Positions 6,673-14,339 of a stretch of 15,972 bases of DNA are shown in pieces. Positions within the stretch are counted from its first letter, which is position 1. The number at the start of each line of letters is the position of its first letter. The notes below the pieces were generated by a model. The model ran no database searches and had not been told where the DNA came from. It was given only the letters and a program-made list of their open reading frames with translations. The DNA is from an uncultured Clostridia bacterium (GTDB lineage: Bacteria > Bacillota > Clostridia > Oscillospirales > Ruminococcaceae). The translations under genes and the position numbers were made by a program. The stretch spans positions 1-15,972 of the forward strand of contig CALLQM010000425.1 in NCBI GenBank assembly GCA_938014855.1. Direction: 5' to 3'.

Positions 6673-6833
6673 GTATTTCACACTCCCAATTCTGAAATAC
6701 CGGGCGCTGACGCGTCCACTTATATTTTTTTCATCTTACTCGTCTACTATATTTATTCGTAACAAACAAAAGGAACTTAATAGCTTTGTAAAAAAATAAT
6801 AGAATTTTTATCAAGTTACAAGCCCGTCGAATA
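6673..6833. other. Non-coding gap upstream of flgM
   Basis: This AT-rich gap must contain the flgM promoter. On the minus strand it holds GTTTGTTACGAATA (6767-6754), shared with the AGCS gene promoter, followed by TATAGT (6751-6746) as a possible -10 without a good -35. It also holds the GC-rich palindrome GACGCGTC (6709-6716) near the flgM start. No GCCGATAT-like sigma-D box and no small gene are visible. Confidence 0.4.
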
Positions 6834-6862
6834 TTGTCAAAACGGCGTTCTATATGTATAAT
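6834..6862 (+). promoter_or_regulatory. Strong sigma-A promoter of the parA-comFB operon
   Basis: TTGTCA (6834-6839) and TATAAT (6857-6862) are separated by exactly 17 bases, 5 of 6 and 6 of 6 matches to the vegetative consensus. The start codon of the ParA gene lies 48 bases downstream. AAGGAG (6894-6899) provides the ribosome binding site. Confidence 0.85.
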
Positions 6863-6909
6863 AGAAGCAAAATGCATAAGAGGGAACTATAAAAAGGAGC
6901 TTAAGTCTT

Positions 6910-7686
6910 ATGAGTAAAATTATTGCCATTGCAACTCAAAAGGGCGGCGTTGGAAAAACAACGACTGCCGGTGCTCTTGCTTCTGGTTTTAAGAAGAAGG
7001 GTTTTCGGGTGCTGGCGGTAGATATGGATCCCCAAAGTAATCTCTCATTCAGCATGAAAGCCGATAATGAGATCTGTGCAACGATCTACAATGTACTGAA
7101 AGGTGAAGTTCGCACTCAATTCGCCATTCAGCATACACCTGTTACCGATATCATCGCCTCCAACGTTTTGCTCAGCGGTATCGAACTTGAATTTACCGAT
7201 AAAGGCCGTGAATTTTTGCTTCGTGACGCACTTGCATCCATTCGGGAACAATACGACTATATTATTATTGATTCTCCTCCCGGAATCGGTATTTTAACGG
7301 TCAATGCGTTAACGGCCGCTGATTCTGTTGTGGTTCCGATGCTGCCTGATATTTTTAGCCTTCAAGGAATCGCACAGCTTTATGAAACAGTAGAAAATGT
7401 CAAAAAGCGATGCAATCCAAGGCTTTCCATTGCGGGCATACTGCTTGCAAAATTTAATCCCCGTACACGGATTGCCAAGGAAGTCCATGGTACAGCTGAA
7501 ATGATTTCTCAAAATCTTGGAATCCCGCTGTTCCATTCCTGCATCCGCAATTGTGTCGCGCTATCCGAAGCGCAGTCTCTTCAGCGCGATATTCTTGAAT
7601 ACGCACCAAAAAGCACCGGAGTACGCGATTATTTGTCTCTGTTAGAAGAATTAACGGAGGGAGGCGTGCAAGTTGGCAAAGAATAA
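6910..7686 (+). CDS. Soj/ParA-type ATPase
   Basis: This is a 258-residue member of the ParA/MinD ATPase group. Such proteins dimerise with ATP, bind DNA or surfaces non-specifically and position a partner cargo (chromosome origins, plasmids, chemoreceptor clusters and others). The deviant Walker A KGGVGKTTT at residues 11-19 includes the signature lysine. A second block is VDMDPQSNLSFS at 38-47, and Walker B is YIIIDSPPGIG at 117-127. The FSLQGIAQL and PLFHSCIRNCVALSEAQS segments are typical of chromosomal ParA/Soj. The length is normal, and there is no N-terminal extension, so it is not a type Ia plasmid ParA with a helix-turn-helix. No ParB gene or parS-like palindrome is visible here. Its partner is probably the overlapping ComFB-domain gene. 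The family call is secure; chromosome partitioning is not, because the true Soj normally sits beside spo0J. Confidence 0.9.
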   Translation: MSKIIAIATQKGGVGKTTTAGALASGFKKKGFRVLAVDMDPQSNLSFSMKADNEICATIYNVLKGEVRTQFAIQHTPVTDIIASNVLLSGIELEFTDKGREFLLRDALASIREQYDYIIIDSPPGIGILTVNALTAADSVVVPMLPDIFSLQGIAQLYETVENVKKRCNPRLSIAGILLAKFNPRTRIAKEVHGTAEMISQNLGIPLFHSCIRNCVALSEAQSLQRDILEYAPKSTGVRDYLSLLEELTEGGVQVGKE

Positions 7687-8125
7687 ACGAGAAATTGACA
7701 AGGAGATTATGTTCAACAAAATCATGCCATCCAGTCTGCTGGCTGGTACGAATCACACGGAACATGCACAACCGGAACCATCTGCGGCGGAAACCCCACC
7801 GGAAGAAGAATCTTCAAAATCAAATTCCCAGCTATTTGGCGACAGCGGTGTAAAGCTTCAAAATCAGAAAAAAGCCGTCCTCGTCAACATAATGGAATAT
7901 CTTGTCATCGATCGGCTTGATGCAGTGTTTGCAAAATTTAACTGCTGTAAATGTGACAAATGCAAAAAAGATGTTGCAGCAATTGCACTAAATAAACTGC
8001 CGCCAAGATACGTGGTAACGGATCCGGATAAAATTCCGGAACTCGTTGCAAAAGAAAACGGTGCAGACGCTTCAACTGCGCTGGTTCAAGGTATTTTACA
8101 TGTCCGCTCCCATCCTCGACATTAA
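7673..8125 (+). CDS. ComFB-domain protein with basic N-terminus and disordered linker
   Basis: The 150-residue product has three parts. A basic N-terminal peptide, MAKNKREIDKEIMFNKIMPSSL, is followed by a Pro/Glu/Ser-rich, probably disordered linker at about 25-60. The C-terminal ComFB-like domain spans about 65-130. The domain carries NIMEYLVIDRLDAVF, a cysteine cluster Cys91, Cys92, Cys94 and Cys97, and then KKDVAAIALNKLPPRYVVT, close to Bacillus ComFB (CxxCxxDVxALsLNkvsPsYV). The start is TTG (7673), with GGAGGGAGG ahead of it; the first 14 bases overlap the end of the ParA gene in another frame. ComFB proteins have been linked to competence and, in more recent work as I recall it, to cyclic dinucleotide binding. 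The domain layout resembles a ParA adaptor: a basic peptide to stimulate the ATPase, a tether and a cargo domain. This role is inference. Confidence 0.75.
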   Translation: MAKNKREIDKEIMFNKIMPSSLLAGTNHTEHAQPEPSAAETPPEEESSKSNSQLFGDSGVKLQNQKKAVLVNIMEYLVIDRLDAVFAKFNCCKCDKCKKDVAAIALNKLPPRYVVTDPDKIPELVAKENGADASTALVQGILHVRSHPRH

Positions 8126-8160
8126 AACAAACGCGCATCCGTTGGATGCGCGTTTGTTTT
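8124..8160. terminator. Bidirectional terminator between the parA-comFB operon and udk
   Basis: Two perfectly complementary 17-base arms (8124-8140 and 8144-8160) surround a three-base GTT loop. The core is CGCGCATCC/GGATGCGCG, with A-rich and T-rich flanks on both sides. It lies between the convergent ends of the ComFB-domain gene (8125) and udk (8165) and should stop transcription in both directions. Confidence 0.92.
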
Positions 8161-8164
8161 ATTA

Positions 8165-8779
8165 TTATTGAAAAACATGACTTTTGACACGCTGAATAAT
8201 CATATCCAGTGCCACTAAATTGTATCCGCCTTCCGGAACAATGATGTCCGCGTTCCGCTTGCTGGGTTCCACATATTGCTCATGCATCGGCTTAACCGTT
8301 GTCAGATACTGTGTAACCACAGATTCCAAGCTGCGTCCGCGTTCCTGCACATCCCGCATGATACGCCGCAGGATGCGTACATCGGCATCTGTATCCACAA
8401 AAATCTTAATGTCAAGCAGTTCGCTTAACACCGGATCGGCAAAAATCAGAATTCCTTCCACAATAATCACTTTTGTCGGATTTACGGTAATGACTTTTTC
8501 GGAACGGTTATGCATGGCATAGTCATAAACCGGACAACAGATTGATTTTCCCTGCCTGAGTTCTGTTAAATGTTCGATCAAAAGAGGCGTGTCAAATGCA
8601 TCCGGATGGTCATAATTGAGCTTTGACCGTTCCTCATAACTTAGTTCATAATGCGGCCTGTAGTAGTTGTCATGATAAAGAACACTGACATCGCCTTCAA
8701 ACTCCTGCTGTAGGCGCCTGGTCAAAGTGGTTTTGCCGCTTCCCGTTCCTCCGGCAACCCCAATTGTCATAATTTCCAT
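8165..8779 (-). CDS. udk: Uridine kinase
   Basis: Uridine/cytidine kinase phosphorylates uridine and cytidine to UMP and CMP in pyrimidine salvage, in the cytoplasm. The 204-residue product has the normal size. The P-loop is GGTGSGKTT at residues 10-18. The substrate-binding motif YHDNYYR is at 35-41, and the conserved LNYDHPDAFD is at 54-63. KVIIVEGILIF and a lid region with RILRRIMRDVQERGR follow, and the end PSKRNADIIVPEGGYN is typical. The ATG at 8779 has GAAGGGG six bases upstream. It is the last gene of the ABC-F/MATE/hydrolase run, 27 bases after the hydrolase gene. Identification is strong; whether it prefers UTP or GTP/ATP as phosphate donor cannot be seen. Confidence 0.93.
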   Translation of the reverse strand: MEIMTIGVAGGTGSGKTTLTRRLQQEFEGDVSVLYHDNYYRPHYELSYEERSKLNYDHPDAFDTPLLIEHLTELRQGKSICCPVYDYAMHNRSEKVITVNPTKVIIVEGILIFADPVLSELLDIKIFVDTDADVRILRRIMRDVQERGRSLESVVTQYLTTVKPMHEQYVEPSKRNADIIVPEGGYNLVALDMIIQRVKSHVFQ

Positions 8780-8806
8780 TGCAATCCCCTTCTTTTGTTC
8801 GTTCCA

Positions 8807-9616
8807 TTATTTTAAATCAATAACTTCCAAATCATAAGGCACTTGCAAATTGCCCGAATAAAATTGCTGCCCCTCCGCCAAATAAAGTTCTTTACGGCAA
8901 TCATAGTTTTTATCCTCAGTATGCCATAAAACAAGATTCGGTACGTTCATTTCCTGCGCAAGCAGACAGGCTTCCCGTACGGTGCTGTGGTGTTTTTCAT
9001 AGGGTTTAAATTTTTCCCTTTGAGAATACAGGCAGAACGCTTCGCTGAGCATCCAATCGCAGCCTTTTATAAACGGTTCGCAGATAGGATTATACGGTTC
9101 ATCGCCAAGGCAGACCAACGTTTTGCCATTTTTCAGCTTGATCGTAAAACCGAATTGTTCCGCCTTTGTGGAATGAATGTCAAAAAATGTCACATCACAG
9201 GCAAGAAGACGGTTGCATTCTCCGTCTGTAATCGGACACAGCAGAATTCGATCACCAATCAGGTTTGTAAACTTTTTTTGCAGCGTCATATCTGCAATTG
9301 CTTGAATGGTAGGGATCAGTTTTTGATGGCAGTAGATACGCAGGCATCCGTCATATTTTCCGGCAAGCATCATAGCTCCCACTTTTCGCAAAATCCAAAT
9401 TACACCAAGAAGATGGTCACAGTGTTCATGTGTTACGATCATATCGTGGACATGAGCGACATCGACTGCCGCTTTTTCCATTTGCGACAAGATACCGCTT
9501 CCTCCGCCGGCATCCACCAAGAGATATTCCCCTGCTCCATCTGATATGGCAAAGCAGGTATTATAACATCTCGTCACCATGGCATTTCCTGTTCCTAAGA
9601 CAATAAGCTGTTCCAT
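8807..9616 (-). CDS. RNase Z-like metallo-beta-lactamase-fold hydrolase
   Basis: This 269-residue soluble enzyme carries the metal-binding signature THEHCDH at 62-68 (His63, His65, Asp67, His68). Further likely ligands are His148, Asp172 in LGDEP and His232 in WHTED. The late block SEAF...HHSTVREACLLAQE (191-222) resembles the RNase Z/ElaC pattern HEAF...HsTxxqAa, where tRNA 3'-end processing enzymes have a catalytic His. It lacks an obvious flexible exosite arm, and the N-terminal GTGNAM segment differs slightly from the RNase Z GTxxxxP. The substrate could be an RNA 3' end or a small phosphodiester. The ATG at 9616 follows AGGAGCGAAAAA. It lies 19 bases from the MATE gene and 27 from udk, so it is part of that operon. 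Confidence 0.8.
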   Translation of the reverse strand: MEQLIVLGTGNAMVTRCYNTCFAISDGAGEYLLVDAGGGSGILSQMEKAAVDVAHVHDMIVTHEHCDHLLGVIWILRKVGAMMLAGKYDGCLRIYCHQKLIPTIQAIADMTLQKKFTNLIGDRILLCPITDGECNRLLACDVTFFDIHSTKAEQFGFTIKLKNGKTLVCLGDEPYNPICEPFIKGCDWMLSEAFCLYSQREKFKPYEKHHSTVREACLLAQEMNVPNLVLWHTEDKNYDCRKELYLAEGQQFYSGNLQVPYDLEVIDLK

Positions 9617-9635
9617 TTTTTCGCTCCTATATATT

Positions 9636-10976
9636 TTATATCAGCTGACGGTTCTGCCATTTTCCACTGAAAAACCGCGTGGAAAACATCGCCATGCGAA
9701 ACAGCCAATCCGCACCCATGGCAATCCATACACCAACAGCTCCCAAACCAATGATACTGCCCAGCAGATAGCCAAGCCCAACTCTCCATAACCACATGGA
9801 CACAACCGATGACAGCATTGTATATCGAACATCGTTTGCCGCACGCAGTCCATTGGGCAGAGTAAATGCTGCCGGCCAAAACAAAATTCCATTTAGACAG
9901 CAGATCATGCTTAACTTCCAAGCCAGCTGTTCCGTTGCCGCAGACAGCGCAAACAGCGCTACAATCTGCCGCATAAACAACATCATAATTATATTTACAA
10001 TCAACATAGAAAAATAAGATAAACCAGTCAAACGCAATATGTACTTCCTTGCCTGCTGATAGTCTCTGCCGCCAATACACTGCCCGATCACTGTAATCAT
10101 CGCCAAATTGATTGCTGAACCTGTGATCTGCGAGAATGTCATCATGTTATTTGTCACCGCATTCGCCGTTATCGCAGTCGTTCCAAATGAAGTGACCTGG
10201 CTGGCAACCAATAATTTTCCAATTTCAAAAATCAAAGTCTCGGTTCCGGTAGGAATCCCAATTTGAAGGATATTTTTAACCATTTTTGGACGAAACCCAA
10301 AATCAGAGAGTTCAGCGATACAGATACGGTTATGTCGACTGCGAAGCAGGAAAATTAACAGCGCCGCACCCGCTATATGCGCCACTAGCGACGCGATTGC
10401 CGCTCCTGCTACTCCCATTTTGTAACCAAAAATCAGAATCGCATTTCCGCTGATATTTAAAACATTCATAAACACAGACGCAGCCATTGAAATTCGTGAA
10501 TTTCCCATCGAGCGGAACAGCGCCGCCGCCGCATTATAAATCGAAAGAAATGGATAGGACAATGCAGAATAGAAAAAGTAAATATTTGCATTTTGCATCA
10601 CAATCGGTTCCGCTTTTCCAAACAGTCCATTTAATATGAAAGACTTACTGGCAATGCAAATCATCATAATAAAAGCAGAAAGTACACCTGTAACCAAAAG
10701 AAGTTGTTTAGCCGCTACCGTCGCATTCTCATCGTCGTCTCCTCCAAGATACTGGGATGCAACGATCGCACCGCCGGTAGCCAATGCGGCAAATACTTGA
10801 ATCATCAAAAGATTGATGGAGCTGACCAAAGATACGCCGGAAACCGCAGCTTCTCCGCATCTTGCAACCATGAGCGTATCCGCTACGCTGATGGTGGCTC
10901 CCAGTACTCGTTCTACAATAAGCGGAAGAATGAGGCGTTTTAAATCGCCTTTTGTAAAAAACTCTTTTGTTATCAC
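9636..10976 (-). CDS. MATE-family multidrug/cation antiporter
   Basis: The 446-residue membrane protein has about twelve hydrophobic segments in two similar halves and no signal peptide. It belongs to the MATE exporters, which use a sodium or proton gradient to expel drugs, dyes or metabolites. Family features seen are the N-terminal FTKGDLKRLILPLIVERVLGATISVADTLMVARCGEAAVSGVSLV, where the proline and the TxxMV-type motif are typical. In the second half, QIGIPTGTETLIFEIGKLLV mirrors it. The start is GTG (10976) after GGGAGA. It is 25 bases from the ABC-F gene and probably co-transcribed with it. The substrate cannot be predicted. Confidence 0.9.
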   Translation of the reverse strand: MITKEFFTKGDLKRLILPLIVERVLGATISVADTLMVARCGEAAVSGVSLVSSINLLMIQVFAALATGGAIVASQYLGGDDDENATVAAKQLLLVTGVLSAFIMMICIASKSFILNGLFGKAEPIVMQNANIYFFYSALSYPFLSIYNAAAALFRSMGNSRISMAASVFMNVLNISGNAILIFGYKMGVAGAAIASLVAHIAGAALLIFLLRSRHNRICIAELSDFGFRPKMVKNILQIGIPTGTETLIFEIGKLLVASQVTSFGTTAITANAVTNNMMTFSQITGSAINLAMITVIGQCIGGRDYQQARKYILRLTGLSYFSMLIVNIIMMLFMRQIVALFALSAATEQLAWKLSMICCLNGILFWPAAFTLPNGLRAANDVRYTMLSSVVSMWLWRVGLGYLLGSIIGLGAVGVWIAMGADWLFRMAMFSTRFFSGKWQNRQLI

Positions 10977-11001
10977 AATTTCTCTCCCGATTTCATCATT
11001 C

Positions 11002-12765
11002 TTATTTGTTTTGCGCTTCTATTTCAGAAGCCAATTCATTTAGATAGATCCAGCGCTCCATTTTTTCATCCAACTCAGTCTGTTTTTCTTCCTTTTGTTT
11101 TAGCAGATCTTGAAGCAGTACAAAGTCACTTCCAGCTTGATCAATTTGCAGGCACAGGTCTTCCAATTCTTGTTCCAAGCCTGCAATATCCTCATCAATC
11201 GTTTCAAATTCGCGTTCTTCTTTATATGAAAACTTTAACTTTTGCTGTCGTACCCGCGTATCCGAAGATTTGGATTTTGAGGATTTCTTTTCGGGTTTCA
11301 CTTGTTCCTGTTTTACTTGCTCCATAAAATCCGAATACCCGCCAAGATACTGTTTTAGTGAGCCATCCGGCTGAAATGTAAACACGCGGTCTACAACGCG
11401 GTCGAGAAAATACCGGTCATGCGAAACTGTGATAACAGCCCCTGCAAACTGATCCAAGTAGTCCTCAAAAATTGCGAGAGTCTCAATATCCAAATCGTTG
11501 GTAGGCGCATCCATCAGCACCCGCAAAAGATAACGCCTGCGGCGTTCTCCGCCGGAAAGCCGTCCAATAGTGTTCCATTGAAGTTCCCCCGGAAACAAAA
11601 ACTTTTCGAGCATTTGAGTCGCTGTAAACGTTCCTTCCGGCGTCTCGATATTTTCCGCCGTATCGCGGATATAATCAATTACGCGCTGGTTGGGATCCAT
11701 TTCGCCACATTCCTGCGCAAAATAGCCCAGCCTTACCGTTTCACCAATGGTTAGTGTCCCGCTGTCCGGCTTGATATCCCCGTGAATGATTTTTAAAAGC
11801 GTCGACTTTCCCGCTCCATTTTCTCCAATAATGCCAATCCGGTCATCGCGGAGCACAAGAAAGGAAACATCACGAAGAATAGTCTGATCGTCGTAGGTTT
11901 TTCCAATCTGTGAAAGTTCAATCGTCTTTTTGCCCAATCGACTCGCCATTGATGAAAGCTCCAAATTTGATTTCTCGGAAACCGTAGTATCTTCCTTTAA
12001 ATCATCAATACGTTCCAATCGAAAACGGCTTTTTGTTGAGCGTGCGCGGGCTCCCCGCTGAGCCCATTCCAATTCTTTTTTTAGCAGGCTTTTTCGCTTG
12101 CGAAGCGTTCCCGCCTGCTGTTCTTCCCGCTCTGCTTTTAACTGTAGATATTTTGTAAAGTTTGCCTCATATCGGTAAAGAGAAGCCTGATCAATCTCAA
12201 CAATCGAATTCGTCACACGATCGAGAAAATAGCGGTCATGTGTAATCATTACAATGGCACCCGAATAGCGGATCAAATAGTTTTCCAGCCATGTGATCAT
12301 TTCATTGTCAAGATGGTTGGTCGGCTCATCCAAAATCAGCACTTCGCATGGTGTCATCAAAGCGGATGCAATCGCAACACGCTTTTTTTGTCCGCCCGAA
12401 AGAAGTCCTATATCCTGATCGAAATCACAGATGCCGAGCTTTGTTAAGATCGTTTTTGCTTCATGCTCCCTGCGGTCGTCTGCCTGCGGCAATGCACCTT
12501 TCAGCGTTTGCTCCAACACCGTTGTACCGTTTTGGAAATCGGGATTTTGCGGCAGATAACCAATTCGAACACCGCGTGCGCACTTGATACTGCCGCTGTC
12601 CGGCGGCAAAAGACCGGCAATGATTTTGAGAAACGTCGATTTACCGGTGCCATTTACACCAATGACTCCGACCTTTTGTCCTTCCTCTAAAAAGAGCGAA
12701 ACATCGCTGAGCAAAGGTTTTTCACTGAAACTTTTGCTGATATGCTCTGCTGACAGTAATAACAA
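11002..12765 (-). CDS. ABC-F family ATPase (Uup/EttA-like) lacking Walker B in the second domain
   Basis: ABC-F proteins are soluble tandem ATPases that act on ribosomes; some protect ribosomes from antibiotics. The protein is 587 residues from the chosen TTG start (12765), which follows AGGAG by ten bases and gives LLLSAEHISKSF as the family N-terminus; an upstream TTG (12789) is less likely. Domain 1 is complete: GVNGTGKST at 36-44, LSGGQ at 122-126, LILDEPTNHLD at 143-153. The linker is the usual charged helical segment with an ARARSTKSRFRLE region. Domain 2 has GENGAGKST at 314-322, LSGGERRRR at 403 onwards and the VSHDRYF switch, but LLRVLMDAPTNDLD at 413-426 lacks the LLLDE strand. About eight residues, including the catalytic glutamate, are missing with the frame kept. 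The C-terminus is a long coiled coil with a Lys/Ser-rich joint. Confidence 0.93.
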   Translation of the reverse strand: MLLLSAEHISKSFSEKPLLSDVSLFLEEGQKVGVIGVNGTGKSTFLKIIAGLLPPDSGSIKCARGVRIGYLPQNPDFQNGTTVLEQTLKGALPQADDRREHEAKTILTKLGICDFDQDIGLLSGGQKKRVAIASALMTPCEVLILDEPTNHLDNEMITWLENYLIRYSGAIVMITHDRYFLDRVTNSIVEIDQASLYRYEANFTKYLQLKAEREEQQAGTLRKRKSLLKKELEWAQRGARARSTKSRFRLERIDDLKEDTTVSEKSNLELSSMASRLGKKTIELSQIGKTYDDQTILRDVSFLVLRDDRIGIIGENGAGKSTLLKIIHGDIKPDSGTLTIGETVRLGYFAQECGEMDPNQRVIDYIRDTAENIETPEGTFTATQMLEKFLFPGELQWNTIGRLSGGERRRRYLLRVLMDAPTNDLDIETLAIFEDYLDQFAGAVITVSHDRYFLDRVVDRVFTFQPDGSLKQYLGGYSDFMEQVKQEQVKPEKKSSKSKSSDTRVRQQKLKFSYKEEREFETIDEDIAGLEQELEDLCLQIDQAGSDFVLLQDLLKQKEEKQTELDEKMERWIYLNELASEIEAQNK

Positions 12766-12825
12766 ATTGGATTCTCTCCTAACGAACAAAATATCATGTT
12801 ACACAATTTTATTACAACATTCCCT

Positions 12826-12834
12826 ATTATAGCA
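12826..12834 (-). promoter_or_regulatory. Extended -10 promoter of the ABC-F operon
   Basis: The minus strand reads TGCTATAAT (12834-12826), a perfect -10 with the TGn extension that can replace a -35 box; no good -35 lies 17 bases upstream. It is 61 bases before the TTG start of the ABC-F gene and just beyond the terminator of the preceding AGCS gene. Confidence 0.6.
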
Positions 12835-12845
12835 GATTTAATCAT

Positions 12846-12886
12846 AAAAAAATACCCATACGGCGACAGTTTGCCGCCGTATGGGT
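12846..12886 (-). terminator. Terminator of the AGCS symporter gene
   Basis: On the minus strand ACCCATACGGCG and CGCCGTATGGGT form a perfect 12-bp GC-rich stem (12886-12875 and 12865-12854) with a nine-base loop, followed by ATTTTTTT. It starts 22 bases after the symporter stop codon and separates that gene from the ABC-F operon. Confidence 0.93.
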
Positions 12887-12907
12887 GGTAAAACATACAA
12901 GGTATAT

Positions 12908-14254
12908 TTAGAGATGATTTTTTTCCTTATCCAATTTTACAACAACACCGGAAAGTGCTAAAAGACCAAGCAGGTTTGGGATTACCATCAGCCCATTAAA
13001 GAAATCGGACATTGACCAAACAAGGTCGACTTTGAGCATTGCACCCACTAATACGCACAATACAACGAGTGCCGCGTAAAATTTAACTGCTTTATTACCA
13101 AACAGATATTTAATATTCTGTTCTCCAAAGAAATACCAACCGATAATGGTAGAAAAAGCAAAGAAAAGAAGACTAATTGCAATGAAAATATCACCGAATT
13201 TTCCATAATACGATACGAATGCAGATTGCGCCAATTCAACACCGGTCAGACCAGAATGAAACGTATCTGTGATTACTAAAACCAATGCAGTCATAGTCAG
13301 CACTACAAATGTGTCAATGAAAACACCCATCATTGCAACCAAGCCTTGATCGCAGGGATGTTTTACTTTTGCCATTGCATGCGCATGCGGTGTGGAACCC
13401 ATTCCGGCTTCATTGGAAAACAACCCGCGGGCAACACCGAAACGAATCGCAGTTTTTACCGTAATACCTACTGCACCGCCCAAAACAGCAGAAGGGTCAA
13501 ATGCTCCAACAAAAATCAGACGGAACGCATCGCCTATATGTTTGTAGTTTCCAATAACGATGACTAAAGCTCCGATTACATAGAGCACCGCCATAATCGG
13601 CACTACTTTTTCGGTAAAAGAAGCAATACGTTTGACGCCGCCTATAAAAATAAAACCGGTAAGCACCGCAACCACAACGCCAAGCCAAAACTTATTGATA
13701 CCAAACGCAGTTTCAAATGCAACACTAATTGAATTTGACTGCACCATATTTCCCATAAAACCAAGTGCTAAAATGATGAACACAGAAAAAGCAGCCGCAA
13801 GCACTTTTCCCAATGTTCCTTTATATGCGGCCTTAATGTAATAGACCGGTCCGCCGGTGACATGCCCATCAATGCGCGTCTTATACTTTTGTGCAAGCGA
13901 CGCTTCTCCGTAAATGGTAGCCATGCCAAAAAACGCCGAAAGCCACATCCAAAAGATTGCACCCGGTCCACCTGACGCAATCGCAGTTGCCGCGCCCGCA
14001 ATGTTTCCGGTACCAACCTGCGCCGCAATTGCAGTCGCAAGCGACTGGAAAGAACTCATACCTTCATGATCGGCTGCATCACCTTTCAGTTTGATGCTGC
14101 CAAATACAGCTTTAAATGCCGCAGGAAGCCGTCGAATTTGGACAAATTTCAAACGTAATGTAAAGAAAACGCCAGAGCCTAACAGTAAAAACAACAAGAT
14201 ATAATCCCATATAAAGCCACTTATTGTTTTTACAAATTCATTTAATTGATCCAT
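12908..14254 (-). CDS. Sodium:alanine/glycine symporter (AGCS family)
   Basis: This 448-residue membrane protein imports alanine or glycine with sodium. It has about eleven hydrophobic segments. Family hallmarks are an N-terminal LLLGSGVFFTLRLKFVQIRRL, then SSFQSLATAIAAQVGTGNIAGAATAIASGGPGAIFWMW (the AGCS signature region, about residues 67-104). TIYGEASLAQKYK, GGPVYYI, FGVARGLFSNEAGMGSTPHAHA and a late IIGWYFFGEQ block also match. The ATG at 14254 has AAGGAG ten bases upstream. The gene stands alone, with its own promoter and terminator. The upstream region holds a long inverted repeat and two direct repeats, suggesting dedicated regulation. Alanine versus glycine preference is not visible. 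Confidence 0.94.
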   Translation of the reverse strand: MDQLNEFVKTISGFIWDYILLFLLLGSGVFFTLRLKFVQIRRLPAAFKAVFGSIKLKGDAADHEGMSSFQSLATAIAAQVGTGNIAGAATAIASGGPGAIFWMWLSAFFGMATIYGEASLAQKYKTRIDGHVTGGPVYYIKAAYKGTLGKVLAAAFSVFIILALGFMGNMVQSNSISVAFETAFGINKFWLGVVVAVLTGFIFIGGVKRIASFTEKVVPIMAVLYVIGALVIVIGNYKHIGDAFRLIFVGAFDPSAVLGGAVGITVKTAIRFGVARGLFSNEAGMGSTPHAHAMAKVKHPCDQGLVAMMGVFIDTFVVLTMTALVLVITDTFHSGLTGVELAQSAFVSYYGKFGDIFIAISLLFFAFSTIIGWYFFGEQNIKYLFGNKAVKFYAALVVLCVLVGAMLKVDLVWSMSDFFNGLMVIPNLLGLLALSGVVVKLDKEKNHL

Positions 14255-14292
14255 GCATTCTACACTCCTTGACTCTCATTGACAGACAAAAC

Positions 14293-14337
14293 CGTACAAC
14301 TGTATTCGTAACAAACACAGTTGTACGCGTAACAAAC
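14293..14337 (-). repeat. Operator-like inverted and direct repeats upstream of the AGCS gene
   Basis: CGTACAACTGT (14293-14303) and ACAGTTGTACG (14317-14327) form a perfect 11-bp inverted repeat around 13 bases. Interleaved with it are two copies of CGTAACAAAC (14307-14316 and 14328-14337), a 21-base period. The array lies at and just after the predicted transcription start, where a repressor would block initiation or an RNA hairpin would form in the leader. Confidence 0.6.
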
Positions 14338-14339
14338 CT

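Noticed and set aside
6682..6833. A sigma-D promoter upstream of flgM
   Set aside because: No GCCGATAT-like box with TAAA 15 bases before it was found on the minus strand.
6673..6909. A parS site for the ParA gene
   Set aside because: No TGTTTCACGTGAAACA-like palindrome is visible here or near the operon.
8987..9544. A 185-codon plus-strand open frame
   Set aside because: It lies opposite the metallo-beta-lactamase-fold gene, which has clear metal-binding motifs, and has no plausible ribosome binding site or recognisable domain.
11490..11525. A frameshift or stop in the ABC-F gene
   Set aside because: The reading frame continues unbroken with conserved motifs on both sides; the change is an in-frame deletion.
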